64,000 bases of DNA from Paracoccus sp. DMF-8. Its GTDB lineage: Bacteria > Pseudomonadota > Alphaproteobacteria > Rhodobacterales > Rhodobacteraceae. Location of the stretch: the NCBI RefSeq assembly GCF_029309835.1, contig NZ_JARJHL010000010.1, positions 558,001 through 622,000 of the forward strand. Direction: 5' to 3'. The position numbers were made by a program, and so were the translations under genes. The notes under the pieces were generated by a model. That model did not search any database, was not told the DNA's origin, and was given only the letters and a program-made list of their open reading frames with translations. Positions 30,434 through 41,313 of this stretch are shown one piece after another. Within the stretch, counting starts at the first letter, position 1; the number at the start of each line of letters is the position of its first letter.

Positions 30434-30534
30434 AAAAAAGTCGCGCCCGAAGGCGCGACAGTCCAACAGGGAGGAAGAATCCCCCGCGATATAAAATTGC
30501 GGGCGACCCTCAAAGACTGGCACAAACTGTCCGC
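30434..30534 (-). ncRNA. Candidate small RNA with intrinsic terminator and anti-SD segment
   Basis: On the minus strand, a perfect 8-bp stem (GTCGCGCC/GGCGCGAC with TTCG tetraloop, 30440-30459) is followed by six T, a textbook terminator. Upstream in the same direction are a single-stranded segment CTTCCTCCCTG (complementary to Shine-Dalgarno sequences) and a second hairpin (CCCGC/GCGGG, 30483-30503). TACAAT at 30541-30546 could be the -10 element, giving a transcript of about 100 nt. Rhodobacter CcsR-type RNAs carry CCUCCUCCC anti-SD motifs; the similarity is suggestive only. The 5' end is a guess. Confidence 0.45.
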
Positions 30535-30591
30535 ACTTGTATTGTACATAAGTTGCTATTTGCGCTTTTTTGCCGATACGGCGGAGGTTGG

Positions 30592-32199
30592 ATGACTGGA
30601 ATCGTCGATCTGGGGGCGGGAATCGCCTTTGTCGGGGGTGGTGGCGAAGGCTACGCCACGCCGCAAAACCTGCTGTTCAAATACGCGAATCGCCACGGGC
30701 TGATCGCCGGGGCGACCGGGACGGGCAAGACCGTGACCCTGCAGACCCTGGCCGAATCGTTGTCGCTGGCGGGGGTCCCCGTCTTCATGGCCGATATCAA
30801 GGGCGATCTGGCGGGCATCGCGAAAGCCGGCGGGGCGGATGCGAAACTGGACACGGCCTTTCGTGCGCGGGCCGAACAGATCGGCATCCAGATGGATTAT
30901 CAGGCCTTTCCGGTGACCTTCTGGGACATCTGGGGCGAAAAGGGCCATCCCGTCCGCACCACCCCGGCTGAAATGGGGCCGCTGCTGCTGTCGCGCCTGC
31001 TGGGGCTGACCGATGTGCAGGAAGGCGTGCTGAACATCGCCTTTCGCGTCGCCGACGAAGAAGGCCTGTTGCTGCTGGATCTGAAGGACCTGCAGTCGAT
31101 GCTGGTCTGGGTCGGGCAGAACGCCAAGGATCTTTCGCTGAAATACGGCAATATTTCAACCGCTTCGGTGGGGGCGATCCAGCGCGCCTTGCTGGTTCTG
31201 GAAACCGAGGGCGGGGATTTCCTGTTCGGTGAACCGGCGCTGGAACTGTCCGATCTGATCCGGCTGGATGCCTCGGGCAAGGGGATGATCAACATCCTTT
31301 CGGCCGAAAGGCTGATGAATTCGCCGCGCCTTTACGCAACCTTCCTGCTGTGGCTGATGGGCGAGTTGTTCGAGCAACTGCCCGAGGTCGGCGACCCCGA
31401 CAAGCCCAAGGTCGCCTTTTTCTTTGACGAGGCGCATCTGCTGTTCAACGACGCGCCGCCCGCGCTGGTCGCCAAGATCGAACAGGTCGCGCGGCTGATC
31501 CGGTCCAAGGGCGTCAGCCTGTGGTTCATCACCCAGAACCCCGCCGATGTGCCTGACAGCGTGCTGGGCCAGTTGGGCAACCGCATCCAGCACGCCCTGC
31601 GCGCCTTTACCGCAAAGGATCAAAAGGCGCTGCGGCAGGCCGCTGAAAACTATCGCGCCAATCTCGATTTCGACACGGCGGATGCGATCCAGCATGTCGG
31701 CACGGGCGAGGCGGTGACCTCGCTTCTGGAAAACAAGGGCGTGCCGGGGATGGTCCAGCGGTGTCTGATCCGCCCGCCCTTTGCCAGCCTTGGCCCGATC
31801 CCGGAAGGCGAGCGTCAGGCGATCATTTCGGCATCACCGATGGCGCTGAAATACGGCAAGACCGTGGACCGCGAATCTGCCCATGAGCTGCTGGCCAAAC
31901 GCGCCGAGGCCGCAGCGCAGGCCAGCGCCGCCGCGGGCGCCAAGGGTGCGGATGACGATCTGTGGCAGATGGACGACCGCGAATACAAACGCGCCCGGCG
32001 CTATGATCCGCGCATGGACAGCGGCGCGGGCACGGCGCGCCAGACCACGACGAAGACCGCAAAAACTCGGACAACCGCAGCGCGGCAAAGCGATTCCATC
32101 GCCACGACCTTTGGCAAAAGCCTTGCGCGTCAACTGGGCACCCGGACCGGGCAGGCGCTGGTCAGGGGCGTGCTTGGCTCCCTGTTTCGCGGGAAATAG
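30592..32199 (+). CDS. HerA-like helicase/ATPase, DUF853 family
   Basis: A 535-aa P-loop ATPase of the HerA/FtsK superfamily. Walker A GATGTGKT is at residues 40-47, Walker [13 protein letters not shown] lies near residue 280, with further motifs ([33 protein letters not shown]). A basic, low-complexity Thr/Arg/Lys segment precedes a C-terminal helix ([19 protein letters not shown]). Start ATG 30592 has GGAGG 6 bases upstream. The family is widespread in proteobacteria; its substrate is not established. It ends 38 bases inside the convergent DUF6477 gene. Confidence 0.88.
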   Translation: MTGIVDLGAGIAFVGGGGEGYATPQNLLFKYANRHGLIAGATGTGKTVTLQTLAESLSLAGVPVFMADIKGDLAGIAKAGGADAKLDTAFRARAEQIGIQMDYQAFPVTFWDIWGEKGHPVRTTPAEMGPLLLSRLLGLTDVQEGVLNIAFRVADEEGLLLLDLKDLQSMLVWVGQNAKDLSLKYGNISTASVGAIQRALLVLETEGGDFLFGEPALELSDLIRLDASGKGMINILSAERLMNSPRLYATFLLWLMGELFEQLPEVGDPDKPKVAFFFDEAHLLFNDAPPALVAKIEQVARLIRSKGVSLWFITQNPADVPDSVLGQLGNRIQHALRAFTAKDQKALRQAAENYRANLDFDTADAIQHVGTGEAVTSLLENKGVPGMVQRCLIRPPFASLGPIPEGERQAIISASPMALKYGKTVDRESAHELLAKRAEAAAQASAAAGAKGADDDLWQMDDREYKRARRYDPRMDSGAGTARQTTTKTAKTRTTAARQSDSIATTFGKSLARQLGTRTGQALVRGVLGSLFRGK

Positions 32200-32503
32200 G
32201 CGCGGCGCGCAGGGCACGGGTTTCGGCCAGGATCGCGATCAGCAGCATGACATGGCGGCGCAGGTCGTAATCTGCCGCGCCCTCCAGCCGTGCCTTGTTC
32301 TGGCGGTTCTCAAGATCGCGCAGCAGGGGCAGGGCGCGCTGCGGATCGGGCAGGGTGTCGCTGCGCAACAGCGCGCGCAGATCGCGCTTGCGCCGCCAGC
32401 CCTGCTGGCCGGCCCGCGCCGCCCGGATCAGTGTCATCGGGCGCCGGATCGCCTCGGGCCGCAGGACCGGCTGAAAGGCGATGATGTTGCTGTGCATGGT
32501 CAT
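32162..32503 (-). CDS. DUF6477 family protein
   Basis: A 113-aa basic, helical protein matching the short Rhodobacterales DUF6477 pattern: [28 protein letters not shown], then [19 protein letters not shown]. No catalytic motif. Start ATG 32503 (a second ATG is two codons on) with AGAGGA upstream. Its 3' end overlaps the HerA-like gene by 38 bp and it is divergent from the DUF6456 gene. Function unknown; family assignment from memory. Confidence 0.7.
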   Translation of the reverse strand: MTMHSNIIAFQPVLRPEAIRRPMTLIRAARAGQQGWRRKRDLRALLRSDTLPDPQRALPLLRDLENRQNKARLEGAADYDLRRHVMLLIAILAETRALRAAPISRETGSQARP

Positions 32504-32720
32504 GGGTGAATCCTCTGGCTGAGACCCGGCCAGAAAAACGCAACCTATGGGTGTGTTGCGTGATCGCCTGATAAAGCGTTCGCAGCAGCAAGGATTCTTT
32601 ATCTTTTGTTAGCAATTCTTACGCAATTCGTAAATTCCGGCCGGTCTTTTCCTGCCGGAATTGAAACAACCCAAGGATGAGTATCTGCCCGCTCGTCCAC
32701 AGGATCAAAAGGGAATTGCC

Positions 32721-33893
32721 ATGACTGCTATGACGGGTGACTTTGACCTGAATGCCCCGGTGGCCTGCCTGCCAGCCGCAAGCTCCCGCATTCCGGCAAG
32801 TCAGACCGAACCCGAAACGCCGGAGGCGCGCGAGTGCGACGACCACCAGCTGTATCTGCGCCATGTCGAAGGGGGCGAAAGCATCCGCGCCCTGGCGCGG
32901 GAAGCGGGGTGCCATGCCTCGACCATCCTGCGCCGTATCCGCCGGATCGAGGCACGCCGCGACGATCCGCTGGTCGATCAGGCGCTGGAACGCGCGGCTG
33001 ACGAAGGCACCCCGCATTTCACCCGCAGCGAGACCGAACAGTTCCGTCGCATCCTGCGCAGGCTGGCCGAATCCGGTGCGGAAATGGTTCTGGCCGAAGG
33101 CATGGAAAAGGCCATCGTCGTTCGCAACGATATCCGCACCGCGATTCTGGAACGCCGCATTGCGGAAAAGATCGCGCTGCATGGCTGGGTTTCGATGCGG
33201 TCCAGCGGGCGGGTCGTGCGCTATGTGCTGTCGGGGGCCGGGCGCGATGCGCTGAAAAAGATGATCGCGGCCCGGCGTGGCGGGGTCTTGCCGCGTCAGG
33301 CCGATTTCATCACCGCCTTGCCGGTGATCGACGTGCCAGAGGCGGCCACCGGCATGGCCGAGGATGCCGCGCCCTATCACCACGGCGACCGGCACCGCAT
33401 CTGGGCTGAGCGCGAGATCACCGACCCCGAGGATGGCACCCGTCGCCGCACCCGCGTCAATATCGCCGAAAGCCCGCTGCAGATCCTGGCCCGCCGCCGC
33501 GAAGCCGATGGTCGCCCCTTTCTGACGCCCGGGATGGTGGCGGCGGGCGAACGGCTGCGCGAGGATTTCGAACTGTCGCAGATCGGCCCGCGCGTGACCC
33601 AGATCTGGGACCGTTTCCTGACCTCGGGCATTGATGCGGGGGGCTTTGGCGCGGGCTATGGCGGCGGCTCCGAAGGGGCGCGCAACCGCGTCGGTGCCGC
33701 GCTGCGCGAGCTGGGGCCGGGCATGGGCGATCTGTGCCTGCGCGTCTGCTGCTTTCTGGAAGGGATCGAGATCACGGAACGCCGCCTTGGCTGGTCCGCG
33801 CGCTCGGGCAAGATCGTGCTGCGGCTGGCGCTGATGCGGCTGGAACGCCATTACGCCGAAACCTATGGCAAGGGCGCGCCGCTGATCGGCTAG
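32721..33893 (+). CDS. DUF6456 domain protein with N-terminal HTH
   Basis: A 390-aa protein. Residues about 45-75 look like a resolvase/Mor-like helix-turn-helix (VEGGESIRALAREAGCHASTILRRI). A middle winged-helix-like section (AEKIALHGWVSMRSSGRVVRYVLSG) is followed by the DUF6456 block from about residue 210 (ESPLQILARRREADGRPFL; AAGERLREDFELSQIGPRVTQ; FLEGIEITERRLGWSARSGKIVLRLAL). Likely a DNA-binding regulator restricted to alphaproteobacteria; target unknown. ATG 32721 follows AAGGGA; an in-frame ATG 60 bases upstream lacks conserved residues. Confidence 0.78.
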   Translation: MTAMTGDFDLNAPVACLPAASSRIPASQTEPETPEARECDDHQLYLRHVEGGESIRALAREAGCHASTILRRIRRIEARRDDPLVDQALERAADEGTPHFTRSETEQFRRILRRLAESGAEMVLAEGMEKAIVVRNDIRTAILERRIAEKIALHGWVSMRSSGRVVRYVLSGAGRDALKKMIAARRGGVLPRQADFITALPVIDVPEAATGMAEDAAPYHHGDRHRIWAEREITDPEDGTRRRTRVNIAESPLQILARRREADGRPFLTPGMVAAGERLREDFELSQIGPRVTQIWDRFLTSGIDAGGFGAGYGGGSEGARNRVGAALRELGPGMGDLCLRVCCFLEGIEITERRLGWSARSGKIVLRLALMRLERHYAETYGKGAPLIG

Positions 33894-34088
33894 GCCGGGC
33901 CCGACCTCACGCGCCTTTCCGCCGGGACAGCGGGCCCGGGCCTCCTCTGCATCGCGCCATTCCCGGCGGAAGGCCGCGCTTTTCATGTGACGTTGACAAA
34001 GCTGCGCGGCGACGGGCCGATGACAGTCGTTGAACATCCCCTCCGAAGGTCCTAGATTGGCGGCGACAACTCACGCGAAGGACCAGCC

Positions 34089-35036
34089 ATGGCCGACCAG
34101 CCACCGCAGTTGCGACACCCGGAAAAGGCGCATCGCCCGGACCAGTCGCAGCCGAAGAAGCCGTCCTGGATCCGGGTCAAGGCCCCGACCAGCGAAGGCT
34201 ATAAGCAGACCCGCGACATCCTGCGTGAAAATCGCCTGTCCACCGTCTGCGAGGAAGCGGGTTGCCCCAATGTCGGCGAATGCTGGAGCCGGGGCCACGC
34301 CACCATGATGATCATGGGCGAGATCTGCACCCGCGGCTGTTCCTTTTGCAACGTCCAGACCGGCAAGCCCAATGCGCTTGACGTGTTCGAACCGGGCAGG
34401 GTGGCCCATGCCGTCCAGAAGCTGGGGCTGAACCATGTCGTGCTGACCTCGGTCGACCGCGACGATCTGGACGATGGCGGCGCGGATCATTTCGCCCAGA
34501 CCATCCGCGCGATCCGCCACCGCTCGCCCGGTTCCACGATCGAGGTGCTGACCCCGGATTTCCTGAAATCGAAGCCCGGCAGCCTTGAAACCGTGGTCGA
34601 GGCGCGGCCCGATGTCTTCAACCACAACCTGGAAACCGTGCCGGGGCTTTACCCGACGGTGCGGCCCGGCGCGCGCTATTTCCACAGCCTGCGCCTGCTG
34701 CAGCGGGTCAAGGAACTGGACCCCGCGATGTTCACCAAATCGGGCATCATGGTCGGTCTGGGCGAGGATCGTCAGGGCGTCTTGCAGGTCATGGACGACA
34801 TGCGCGCCGCCGATATCGACTTCATGACCATCGGCCAGTATCTGCAGCCGACGCCGAAACATCACCGCGTCGACCGCTTCGTCACCCCCGAGGAATTCGA
34901 GGGTTATCAGCGCGCCGCCTATGGCAAGGGGTTCCTGATGGTTTCGGCAACCCCGCTGACCCGTTCCAGCTATCACGCGGGCGACGATTTCGCGCAGCTG
35001 CGCGATGCGCGCCTGAAAAAGCTGGGCCGGGCCTGA
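34089..35036 (+). CDS. lipA: Lipoyl synthase
   Basis: A 315-aa radical-SAM enzyme inserting two sulfurs into octanoylated lipoyl domains. The auxiliary cluster cysteines are C54, C59 and C65 ([13 protein letters not shown]), and the radical-SAM CxxxCxxC is C80/C84/C87 ([13 protein letters not shown]). C-terminal blocks [11 protein letters not shown] and [17 protein letters not shown] are standard. The terminal SYHAGD holds the conserved Ser that ligates the auxiliary cluster. Monocistronic, followed by tRNA-Leu. Confidence 0.96.
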   Translation: MADQPPQLRHPEKAHRPDQSQPKKPSWIRVKAPTSEGYKQTRDILRENRLSTVCEEAGCPNVGECWSRGHATMMIMGEICTRGCSFCNVQTGKPNALDVFEPGRVAHAVQKLGLNHVVLTSVDRDDLDDGGADHFAQTIRAIRHRSPGSTIEVLTPDFLKSKPGSLETVVEARPDVFNHNLETVPGLYPTVRPGARYFHSLRLLQRVKELDPAMFTKSGIMVGLGEDRQGVLQVMDDMRAADIDFMTIGQYLQPTPKHHRVDRFVTPEEFEGYQRAAYGKGFLMVSATPLTRSSYHAGDDFAQLRDARLKKLGRA

Positions 35037-35148
35037 GCCGTGAAACATTCCCGCTTGCTCATGGCAGGCGGGACGTTTATCTGACGATCAATGCTTGTTC
35101 TGCGTGGCCTGACGGCCCGAACATCGCAGCGGATTCAGATCCGATGTC

Positions 35149-35232
35149 GGGGGTGTGGCGGAATGGTAGACGCGACGGATTCAAAATCCGTTTTCGCAAG
35201 AAGTGTCGGTTCGAGTCCGACCACCCCTACCA
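35149..35232 (+). tRNA. tRNA-Leu (anticodon CAA)
   Basis: An 84-nt cloverleaf: acceptor GGGGGTG pairing with CACCCCT, D-arm with GGCGGAATGGTAGACGC, anticodon stem-loop ACGGATTCAAAATCCGT (anticodon CAA), a type II long variable arm (TTTCGCAAGAAGTG), T-arm GTCGGTTCGAGTCCGAC, and encoded CCA. Reads UUG. Confidence 0.95.
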
Positions 35233-35342
35233 GTTCAATCCGGAAATCATGTGAAATGCGGCTTGGGCCGTTCCGGCCGAGCCGCCGCATTGACCTGACG
35301 TAAGGCATTGCGAAAACGCGGGCTTTGGGGCCATGATGGGGC

Positions 35343-35498
35343 ATGTATCGCATGATCGCCCTGGCCTTGGCCCTGTTCGTTTCCGCCTGTTCCTCTGGTT
35401 CGACCGGCGGGAAATCTCTGGGAGAGATCTGTGCCGCCTGCAAGGATGGCAAAGCCAGTGCCTGCCGGGCGGTCCGGCAGCATGACGCGCTGCTGTAA
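35343..35498 (+). CDS. Small lipoprotein, 51 aa
   Basis: A short frame beginning MYRMIALALALFVSACSSGS: a basic-start hydrophobic signal with lipobox VSAC, so Cys16 would be lipidated by Lgt. The mature 36-residue part has three further cysteines (EICAACKDGKASACRAVRQ), then ends. The frame is GC-biased like neighbours and stops 5 bases before the convergent fdhE. No family recognised; CxxC spacing suggests disulfide or metal binding but this is speculative. Confidence 0.6.
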   Translation: MYRMIALALALFVSACSSGSTGGKSLGEICAACKDGKASACRAVRQHDALL

Positions 35499-35503
35499 CC
35501 CGA

Positions 35504-36364
35504 TCAGCCCGCCGGAAGGGCAAAGGGGTTGAAGCCGCTGCGGCCATAGCCTTCGGCGCTCGCGGCATCGTCCAGGACCAAGCTGGCCAGATCGTCGGCG
35601 ACGACCTCGACCTCGGGGTCGGATTCATGGCTGACGGTTTTCAGATAGCCGCCGCAAGCGCCGCAGGATTCGGCGCGGATCGCAGCCTCGGGCGTGTCAA
35701 AGCTGAGATAATCCAGACGCGCATTATCACCGCAATCCGAACATTTCGCCCGCACCATATGCCATTCGCATTCACAGAGCGCGCAATGCAGATAGCGCAG
35801 CCCCTGACGCTGTCCGGTGTGGATCAGACTGGCGACCGGCGCTGTGCCGCAGACCGGGCAGGCGGTCGGTTCCCGGGTCGCCGGGGCGGGCAGGGGCGCA
35901 AGCCGCGCGGCCTGTGCCACGGCAACCGACAGCGCCGCCCAGACAAAGGGCGCGATGCCGGGCGCGACAGCATCGAAACGCCCCTGCACCAAAGCCAGCG
36001 CGGCCTGACGACGCGCGGTGTCGGGCATGGCACGCAATTCGGCCAAAAGCTCTGCGACCTGTCCGGGGGCGTCGCGGTCCAGATGCGCGATCAGATGATC
36101 CAGCATCTGCGGCCAGTCGCCATCCGTGGCCATCGCCTGCGGGTCGGGATCGACGCGGCCCCCGTCCCGCAGGCAGGCGGCCTGACCGTCGGTGATATCA
36201 GCAACCAGCGACAGATAGGCCGACAGCTCATGCCCCGGCGCCAGCCTGCGCAGGCGCGCGGCGCGGGTGGCGTAAAGCGCGGCCAGATCGGGGCGCAGCA
36301 CCGGGTCGAAATGGCGCGAGGCGGTTTCGGGCGGGACAGAGGGGCGCAGGTCCGGAGCGGTCAT
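35504..36364 (-). CDS. fdhE: Formate dehydrogenase accessory protein FdhE
   Basis: A 286-aa cytoplasmic protein needed for maturation of respiratory formate dehydrogenases. The C-terminal half has paired rubredoxin-type cysteine motifs: CPVCG near residue 170, [19 protein letters not shown], and CGACGGYLK. It starts within the fdoI stop (ATGA) and is the last gene of the fdo operon on the minus strand. Length is near that of E. coli FdhE (309 aa). Confidence 0.93.
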   Translation of the reverse strand: MTAPDLRPSVPPETASRHFDPVLRPDLAALYATRAARLRRLAPGHELSAYLSLVADITDGQAACLRDGGRVDPDPQAMATDGDWPQMLDHLIAHLDRDAPGQVAELLAELRAMPDTARRQAALALVQGRFDAVAPGIAPFVWAALSVAVAQAARLAPLPAPATREPTACPVCGTAPVASLIHTGQRQGLRYLHCALCECEWHMVRAKCSDCGDNARLDYLSFDTPEAAIRAESCGACGGYLKTVSHESDPEVEVVADDLASLVLDDAASAEGYGRSGFNPFALPAG

Positions 36365-37011
36365 TTGCGCACCCCCTGCGTTGTTTCGCGGGCCTCGATC
36401 TCGGCCGCCCAACGGTCGTGATGCTGGCGTGCCCAGGCCCTGGACACATAGCCCGTGACCATGCCGCTGATCGAGCCGCGCACCCAGATCGCCAGATAGA
36501 TATGGCCGACAATCAGCAGGATCAGCCCGATACCCGCGACGGAATGGGCCAGAATCGCCATGCGCAGCACCGGGATCGAAAAGAATTCCGCGAAATAGGC
36601 GCGCCACATGATCAGCCCCGACACCAGCAGCACCAGAATCGCCCCCATGATCGCCCAGAACAGGATCTTTTGGCCCGCGTTGTATTTTCCGATTTGCAAG
36701 GGCTGGTCGTGGCGGTTCATCAGGACGCCGCGGATATTGCGAAACCAGATCAAGTCGCTGCGCGCGGGCAGGTTGTATTTCACGAAACGCACGAACATGA
36801 AGCACAGCCCGACAAAGACCGCGATCCCCAGAAAGGGGTGCAGCAGCCGGGCCATCTGCGGCGTGCCCAGAAAGGCCGACAGCCAGGAAAATGTCGGAAA
36901 GAACCACGACAGCCCCGAGGTCGCGGCCAGAAAGAAACACAGGACAATCATCCAGTGGCACAGCCGTTCGGCGAATTTCGTGCGCAGGATCTGGTCGGAT
37001 TTGCGGCTCAT
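36361..37011 (-). CDS. fdoI: Formate dehydrogenase cytochrome b556 (gamma) subunit
   Basis: A 216-aa diheme membrane subunit passing electrons to quinone. Four hydrophobic helices are visible ([79 protein letters not shown]) with His residues in helices 1, 2 and 4 suited to haem ligation. It ends with [21 protein letters not shown], typical for FdnI/FdoI. ATG 37011 is used; it follows fdoH by 13 bases. Confidence 0.94.
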   Translation of the reverse strand: MSRKSDQILRTKFAERLCHWMIVLCFFLAATSGLSWFFPTFSWLSAFLGTPQMARLLHPFLGIAVFVGLCFMFVRFVKYNLPARSDLIWFRNIRGVLMNRHDQPLQIGKYNAGQKILFWAIMGAILVLLVSGLIMWRAYFAEFFSIPVLRMAILAHSVAGIGLILLIVGHIYLAIWVRGSISGMVTGYVSRAWARQHHDRWAAEIEARETTQGVRK

Positions 37012-37024
37012 TTCAAGGCTCCGT

Positions 37025-37981
37025 TCATTCGGCTGCGTGGCGCTGCGGCTCGGGCGCGCGGTCGTCAGGCCCGGCATCGGGTCGTTGGGCGGGGCGCGGT
37101 GCCTGCGCGCCTTCGGGATGGTCGTCTTCATCGGTGACATTCGGGCCGACGCCGATGAAATGCGCGGCCATGCCTGCGACGGCCACGGCGCCCGCGACGG
37201 CGGCCGCAGGTTTCAGCACGTCTTTCCAGCCGGACACCAGCGGGCTGATCTGCGGATCCTTGGGCAGGCCGGCATAGCGTTCCGGGTCATCGGCATGTTG
37301 CAGCACATACATGACATGGGTGCCCCCGACCCCCGCCGGGTCATAAAGCCCCGCCTGATCGAAACCGCGTTCGTTCAGTTCGGCGACGCGGGTCGCGGCC
37401 AGATCCTGCATTTCCTGTTTCGAGCCGAAAGAAATCGCCCCGGTAGGGCAGGTCTTGGCGCAGGCGGGCGCCTGTCCGACCGCCAGACGGTCCGAACAGA
37501 GCGTGCATTTATAGGCCTTGTTGTCCTGTTTCGAAATCCGCGGCACGTTGAAGGGACAGCCCGCCACGCAATAGCCGCAGCCGACGCACAGGTCGGACTG
37601 GAAATCGACGATGCCATTCGCATATTGCACGATGGCGCCGGGGATCGGGCAGGCCTTCAGGCAGCCGGGATCCTCGCAATGCATGCAGCCGTCCTTGCGG
37701 ATCAGCCATTCCAGCCTGCCCGATTCATCCTCGTGTTCGGTGAAGCGCATCAGCGTCCAACTGTCGGGGGACAGGTCGCGCGGGTTGTCATAGACGCCGA
37801 CATTGGTTTCGACCTCGCCGCGCAGATCGTTCCATTCGTTGCAGGCGACCTGACAGGCCTTGCAGCCGATGCAGGTGGTGACGTCGATCAGCTTGGCGAC
37901 CTCGATCTGGTGATCGCGGATGCGAGGGGCAGGGGTGGCGGTGCTGGTGGCCGAACTGCGGACGATGTTTTGCGAATTCAT
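37025..37981 (-). CDS. fdoH: Formate dehydrogenase iron-sulfur (beta) subunit
   Basis: A 318-aa electron-transfer subunit with four [4Fe-4S] motifs: [37 protein letters not shown], and CTLC...CAKTCP. A single C-terminal transmembrane helix (about residues 250-273, [21 protein letters not shown]) anchors it, followed by a Pro/Glu-rich tail of about 40 residues. Overlaps fdoG by ATGA. It conveys electrons from the molybdopterin subunit to the cytochrome b subunit. Confidence 0.94.
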   Translation of the reverse strand: MNSQNIVRSSATSTATPAPRIRDHQIEVAKLIDVTTCIGCKACQVACNEWNDLRGEVETNVGVYDNPRDLSPDSWTLMRFTEHEDESGRLEWLIRKDGCMHCEDPGCLKACPIPGAIVQYANGIVDFQSDLCVGCGYCVAGCPFNVPRISKQDNKAYKCTLCSDRLAVGQAPACAKTCPTGAISFGSKQEMQDLAATRVAELNERGFDQAGLYDPAGVGGTHVMYVLQHADDPERYAGLPKDPQISPLVSGWKDVLKPAAAVAGAVAVAGMAAHFIGVGPNVTDEDDHPEGAQAPRPAQRPDAGPDDRAPEPQRHAAE

Positions 37982-40900
37982 GCCAACGCTCCTTCGGCTT
38001 TTTCGACATTGACCAGAAAGGCCTTGAATTCCGGCGTCTGCGAATTCGCGTCACCGACGCCGGGCGCCAAGGTATTGGCCAGATAGCCTTTTTTCGTCGC
38101 GCCTTCGAAACCCCAGTGACAGGGGATGCCGATCTGTTCGACCTCCTGGCCCGCGACATTCAGGGTGCGCATGCGTTTCGTCACCACGGCCTTGGCGGTG
38201 ATATAGCCGCGTTTGGTCGTGACCTTGACCGTGTCGCCATGGGCGATGCCCTTGTCCCCGGCCAGCTTTTCGCCGATCTCGATGAATTGCTCGGGTTGCA
38301 GCATGGCGTTCATATGGCTGTGCTTGGTCCAGTGGCGGAACAGTTCCGTCACCGAATAGGTCGTCGCGACATAGGGATAGTCGTGGCGGTTGCCCATGCG
38401 TTCGGCATCGTTCTGGAAAATCCGCGCGGTCGGGTTGTGGGTGACCTTTTCATGCAGCGGGTTTTTCGCGATCGGGCTTTCCACCGGCTCGTAATGTTCG
38501 GGAAAGGGGCCGTCGTTCATGCCCTGCGCCGAAAACAGCCGCGCCATCCCTTCGGGCAGCATCATGAAGGGCGCCGCAGGGCTGCCCGGCGGCGTGGTCG
38601 CGGGGAAATCGGGGATATCGGCGCCGGTCCATTTTTCGCCATCCCAATGCAGGATCTGGCGGTTCGGGTCCCAGGGGTTGCCGTCCATATCCATGCTGGC
38701 GCGGTTATACAGGATGCGGCGGTTCGCGGGCCAGGAAAAGGCCCAGCCCGGCGTATTGCCCAGACCCACATCGGTATTGTCGCGGTTGTTCATCTGGTTG
38801 CCGCGTTCCGTCCAGGACCCGGTAAAGACCCAGCAGAAGCTTTGTGTCGTGCCGTCGTCGCGCAACTGGGCAAAGCTGTCCAGCAACTGGCCCTTACGCA
38901 GGATCTGGACGCCGTTTTCGTCAAAGACATCCTCGACCGCGTAGCCATTGGCTTCCTTGGCCATTTCCTCGGGGTGGGGGAAATAGGGGTCGTGATAGGT
39001 GTCATGGTCCCAGGTCATGTGCAGGACCTGTTCGGGGCAGGCGCCGCCTTCTGTTTCGTAAAGGTGGCGCAGCTCCATCATGATGCGGCCCAGAATTTCG
39101 GGGTCGTGACGGGCCTGACCGGGGGGCTGCTGACCGGCAAAGTGCCATTGCAGCCAGCGGCCCGAATTGACGATGGCCCCGTCTTCCTCGGCAAAGCAGT
39201 TCGAGGGCAGGCGGAAGACCTCGGTCATGATCTCGCTGGTGGGGACATCGTTGAACCGCCCCTCATTGCGCCAGAAATTCGATGTTTCGGTGACCAAGGG
39301 GTCGATCACGACCAGAAATTTCAGGTTGGCCAGCGCCTTGGATGTCTTGTTCTTGTCCGGCATCGCCGCCAGCGGGTTGAACCCCTGTGCGATATAGCCG
39401 TTGACCTGACCGTCATACATCATGTCGAAATAGGCCAGCATGTCATAGCTGCGATCCCATTTCGGCAGCAGGTCGAAGGCAAAGTCATTCGCCGCCGTGG
39501 CATGTTTGCCATAAAGGTTCTTCAGCATCGAAATGAAGAATTTCGGCGTGTTCTTCCAGTAGTTGACCTGACCGGGCAGGATGTCTTTGGGCGTCACCTC
39601 GTCCAGATATTGCGCAAGGCTTTGCTGCCTGTCGGACGGCAGATTCATATAGCCCGGAACGCGCAGCGACAGCAGGCCAAGATCGGTATAGCCCTGAATG
39701 TTGGAATGGCCGCGCAACGCGTTCACGCCGCCGCCCGCCATGCCGATATTGCCCAGCAACAACTGGATCATGGCCGCGCCGCGAATAATCTGGGCGCCGC
39801 CGGTATGATGGGTCCAGCCAAGCGCGTAAAGCCAGGTCATGGTCTTGTCGCGCGCCGAACAGGAACCGATGATATCCGCGATCTGCAGGAAATCGGCCTG
39901 TTTGACGCCGGTGATTTCCTCGACCATTTCGGGGGTGTAGCGGTCGACATGCCGTTTCAGCAGTTGCAGCACCGAACGCGGATGCGTCATCGAGGGATCG
40001 CGCAGGGCCATCCCGTCGGCACCGCGTTCATAGGTCCAGCTTGATTTGTCGTAGCTGTTGGTTTCCGCGTCGAAACCGGAAAAGACGCCGTCGTGAAAGC
40101 TGAAATCGTCGCGCACGATCAGCGCGGCATTGGTGTAGTCGCGGACATAGTCGTGCTGGATCTGGTCTGTCTCCAGCAGATAACGCACGACGCCCATCAG
40201 GAAGGCCGCATCCGACCCCGCCCGGATCGGCGAAAAGATATCGGCGACCGCCGCCGTGCGGTTGAAACGCGGATCGACGACGATGACCTTGGCCTTGTTC
40301 TTGGTCTTGGCTTCGATCACCCATTTGAAGCCGACCGGATGGGCCTCGGCGGGGTTGCCGCCCATGACGATGACGACATTGGCGTTCTTGATATCGACCC
40401 AGTGGTTGGTCATCGCGCCGCGCCCAAAGCTGGGGGCCAGCGCGGAAACGGTGGGCGCGTGGCACAGCCGCGCCTGACAATCCAGACCCAGCATGCCAAG
40501 CGCGCGGGCGAATTTGAAATCCAGCACGCCGGTTTCATTCGAGGCGGCCGACGAGGCCAGCATCCCCGAAGTCAGCCAGCGGTTCACCAACTGCCCCTGT
40601 TCGTTGCGGGCGATGAAATTGGCGTCGCGGTCGTCCTTCAGCAGGCGGGCGATGCGTTTGGTCGCGTCATCCCAACTGATCTGCACCCATTCGCTGGAGC
40701 CGGGCGCGCGATATTCCGGCTGCGTCAGGCGGCCCTTGGAATGGATCATGTCGATCAGCCCCGCACCCTTGGGGCACAGTGATCCACGGCTGACCGGGTG
40801 ATCGGGGTCGCCCTCGATATGGAAGATGCGGGGCCCGGCGTTTTTCGACCCGTCGCCCATCGAATACATCAGAATGCCGCAACCGACCGAACAATAGGTG

Positions 40901-41070
40901 CAGTTGTTGCGGATTTCCTTGGCGCGCAGCAGCTTGAACGGGCGCACGCCTGCCGAAACCTGCGCCTCGGCGGTGGACAGGCCCATGGCCGTCGCCGACA
41001 GCGAGGCCGCGCCGACCCCAAGGATCTGCAAAAACCGCCGCCTGCCCATTTTCATTCCGGTGCCATTCAT
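37978..41070 (-). CDS. fdoG: Formate dehydrogenase-N/O catalytic (alpha) subunit, cysteine form
   Basis: A 1030-aa molybdopterin enzyme oxidising formate to CO2 on the periplasmic side. A twin-arginine signal ([19 protein letters not shown]) directs Tat export. The [4Fe-4S] site is CTYCSVGC plus CPKG. At the selenocysteine position of E. coli FdnG/FdoG the gene has TGC: Cys203 in [18 protein letters not shown]. Later blocks [14 protein letters not shown] and the C-terminal MopB-binding fold ([15 protein letters not shown]) are present. ATG 41070 is chosen for AGGGAGG upstream and the Tat motif at residues 8-12; longer frames upstream are non-coding. A single uninterrupted gene, with no TGA recoding. 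Confidence 0.95.
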   Translation of the reverse strand: MNGTGMKMGRRRFLQILGVGAASLSATAMGLSTAEAQVSAGVRPFKLLRAKEIRNNCTYCSVGCGILMYSMGDGSKNAGPRIFHIEGDPDHPVSRGSLCPKGAGLIDMIHSKGRLTQPEYRAPGSSEWVQISWDDATKRIARLLKDDRDANFIARNEQGQLVNRWLTSGMLASSAASNETGVLDFKFARALGMLGLDCQARLCHAPTVSALAPSFGRGAMTNHWVDIKNANVVIVMGGNPAEAHPVGFKWVIEAKTKNKAKVIVVDPRFNRTAAVADIFSPIRAGSDAAFLMGVVRYLLETDQIQHDYVRDYTNAALIVRDDFSFHDGVFSGFDAETNSYDKSSWTYERGADGMALRDPSMTHPRSVLQLLKRHVDRYTPEMVEEITGVKQADFLQIADIIGSCSARDKTMTWLYALGWTHHTGGAQIIRGAAMIQLLLGNIGMAGGGVNALRGHSNIQGYTDLGLLSLRVPGYMNLPSDRQQSLAQYLDEVTPKDILPGQVNYWKNTPKFFISMLKNLYGKHATAANDFAFDLLPKWDRSYDMLAYFDMMYDGQVNGYIAQGFNPLAAMPDKNKTSKALANLKFLVVIDPLVTETSNFWRNEGRFNDVPTSEIMTEVFRLPSNCFAEEDGAIVNSGRWLQWHFAGQQPPGQARHDPEILGRIMMELRHLYETEGGACPEQVLHMTWDHDTYHDPYFPHPEEMAKEANGYAVEDVFDENGVQILRKGQLLDSFAQLRDDGTTQSFCWVFTGSWTERGNQMNNRDNTDVGLGNTPGWAFSWPANRRILYNRASMDMDGNPWDPNRQILHWDGEKWTGADIPDFPATTPPGSPAAPFMMLPEGMARLFSAQGMNDGPFPEHYEPVESPIAKNPLHEKVTHNPTARIFQNDAERMGNRHDYPYVATTYSVTELFRHWTKHSHMNAMLQPEQFIEIGEKLAGDKGIAHGDTVKVTTKRGYITAKAVVTKRMRTLNVAGQEVEQIGIPCHWGFEGATKKGYLANTLAPGVGDANSQTPEFKAFLVNVEKAEGALA

Positions 41071-41313
41071 GGTGCCTGCCTCCCTGTGTCGGACGTCTGA
41101 CGCGCGGCAATTGTGTGCCATCGCACACCGCGCCATTCCGGCAGTAGTCGCAGGCCGATGCTTCGGGCAAGACGGGGTTTGGACGGTTTTGTTGCAGTGC
41201 AGCGACAAATGGCAGCACAGCGCCGCCACAGAAAATCCGACCATTTTACAATGAATTGGCAATCCATTGCGGTGCAACGAGTTTATTTTTTGATTAACTG
41301 AAATTATCGTGCA

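Larger units (their letters stand above)
29949..30591. other. 643-bp intergenic region without a convincing protein gene
   Basis: Frames exist here but none has a ribosome site plus coding character. The region holds a tandem 18-bp near-repeat (30204-30221 and 30222-30239, one mismatch), a minus-strand terminator-like hairpin at 30286-30322, a second, stronger minus-strand terminator at 30434-30459, and an AT-rich segment at about 30530-30575 that may carry divergent promoters for the HerA-like gene and a minus-strand sRNA. Confidence 0.6.

Noticed and set aside
41245..41275. Possible sigma54 -24/-12 promoter (TTGGCA...TTGC) upstream of lysR
   Set aside because: GG to GC spacing is one base short of the strict sigma54 requirement.
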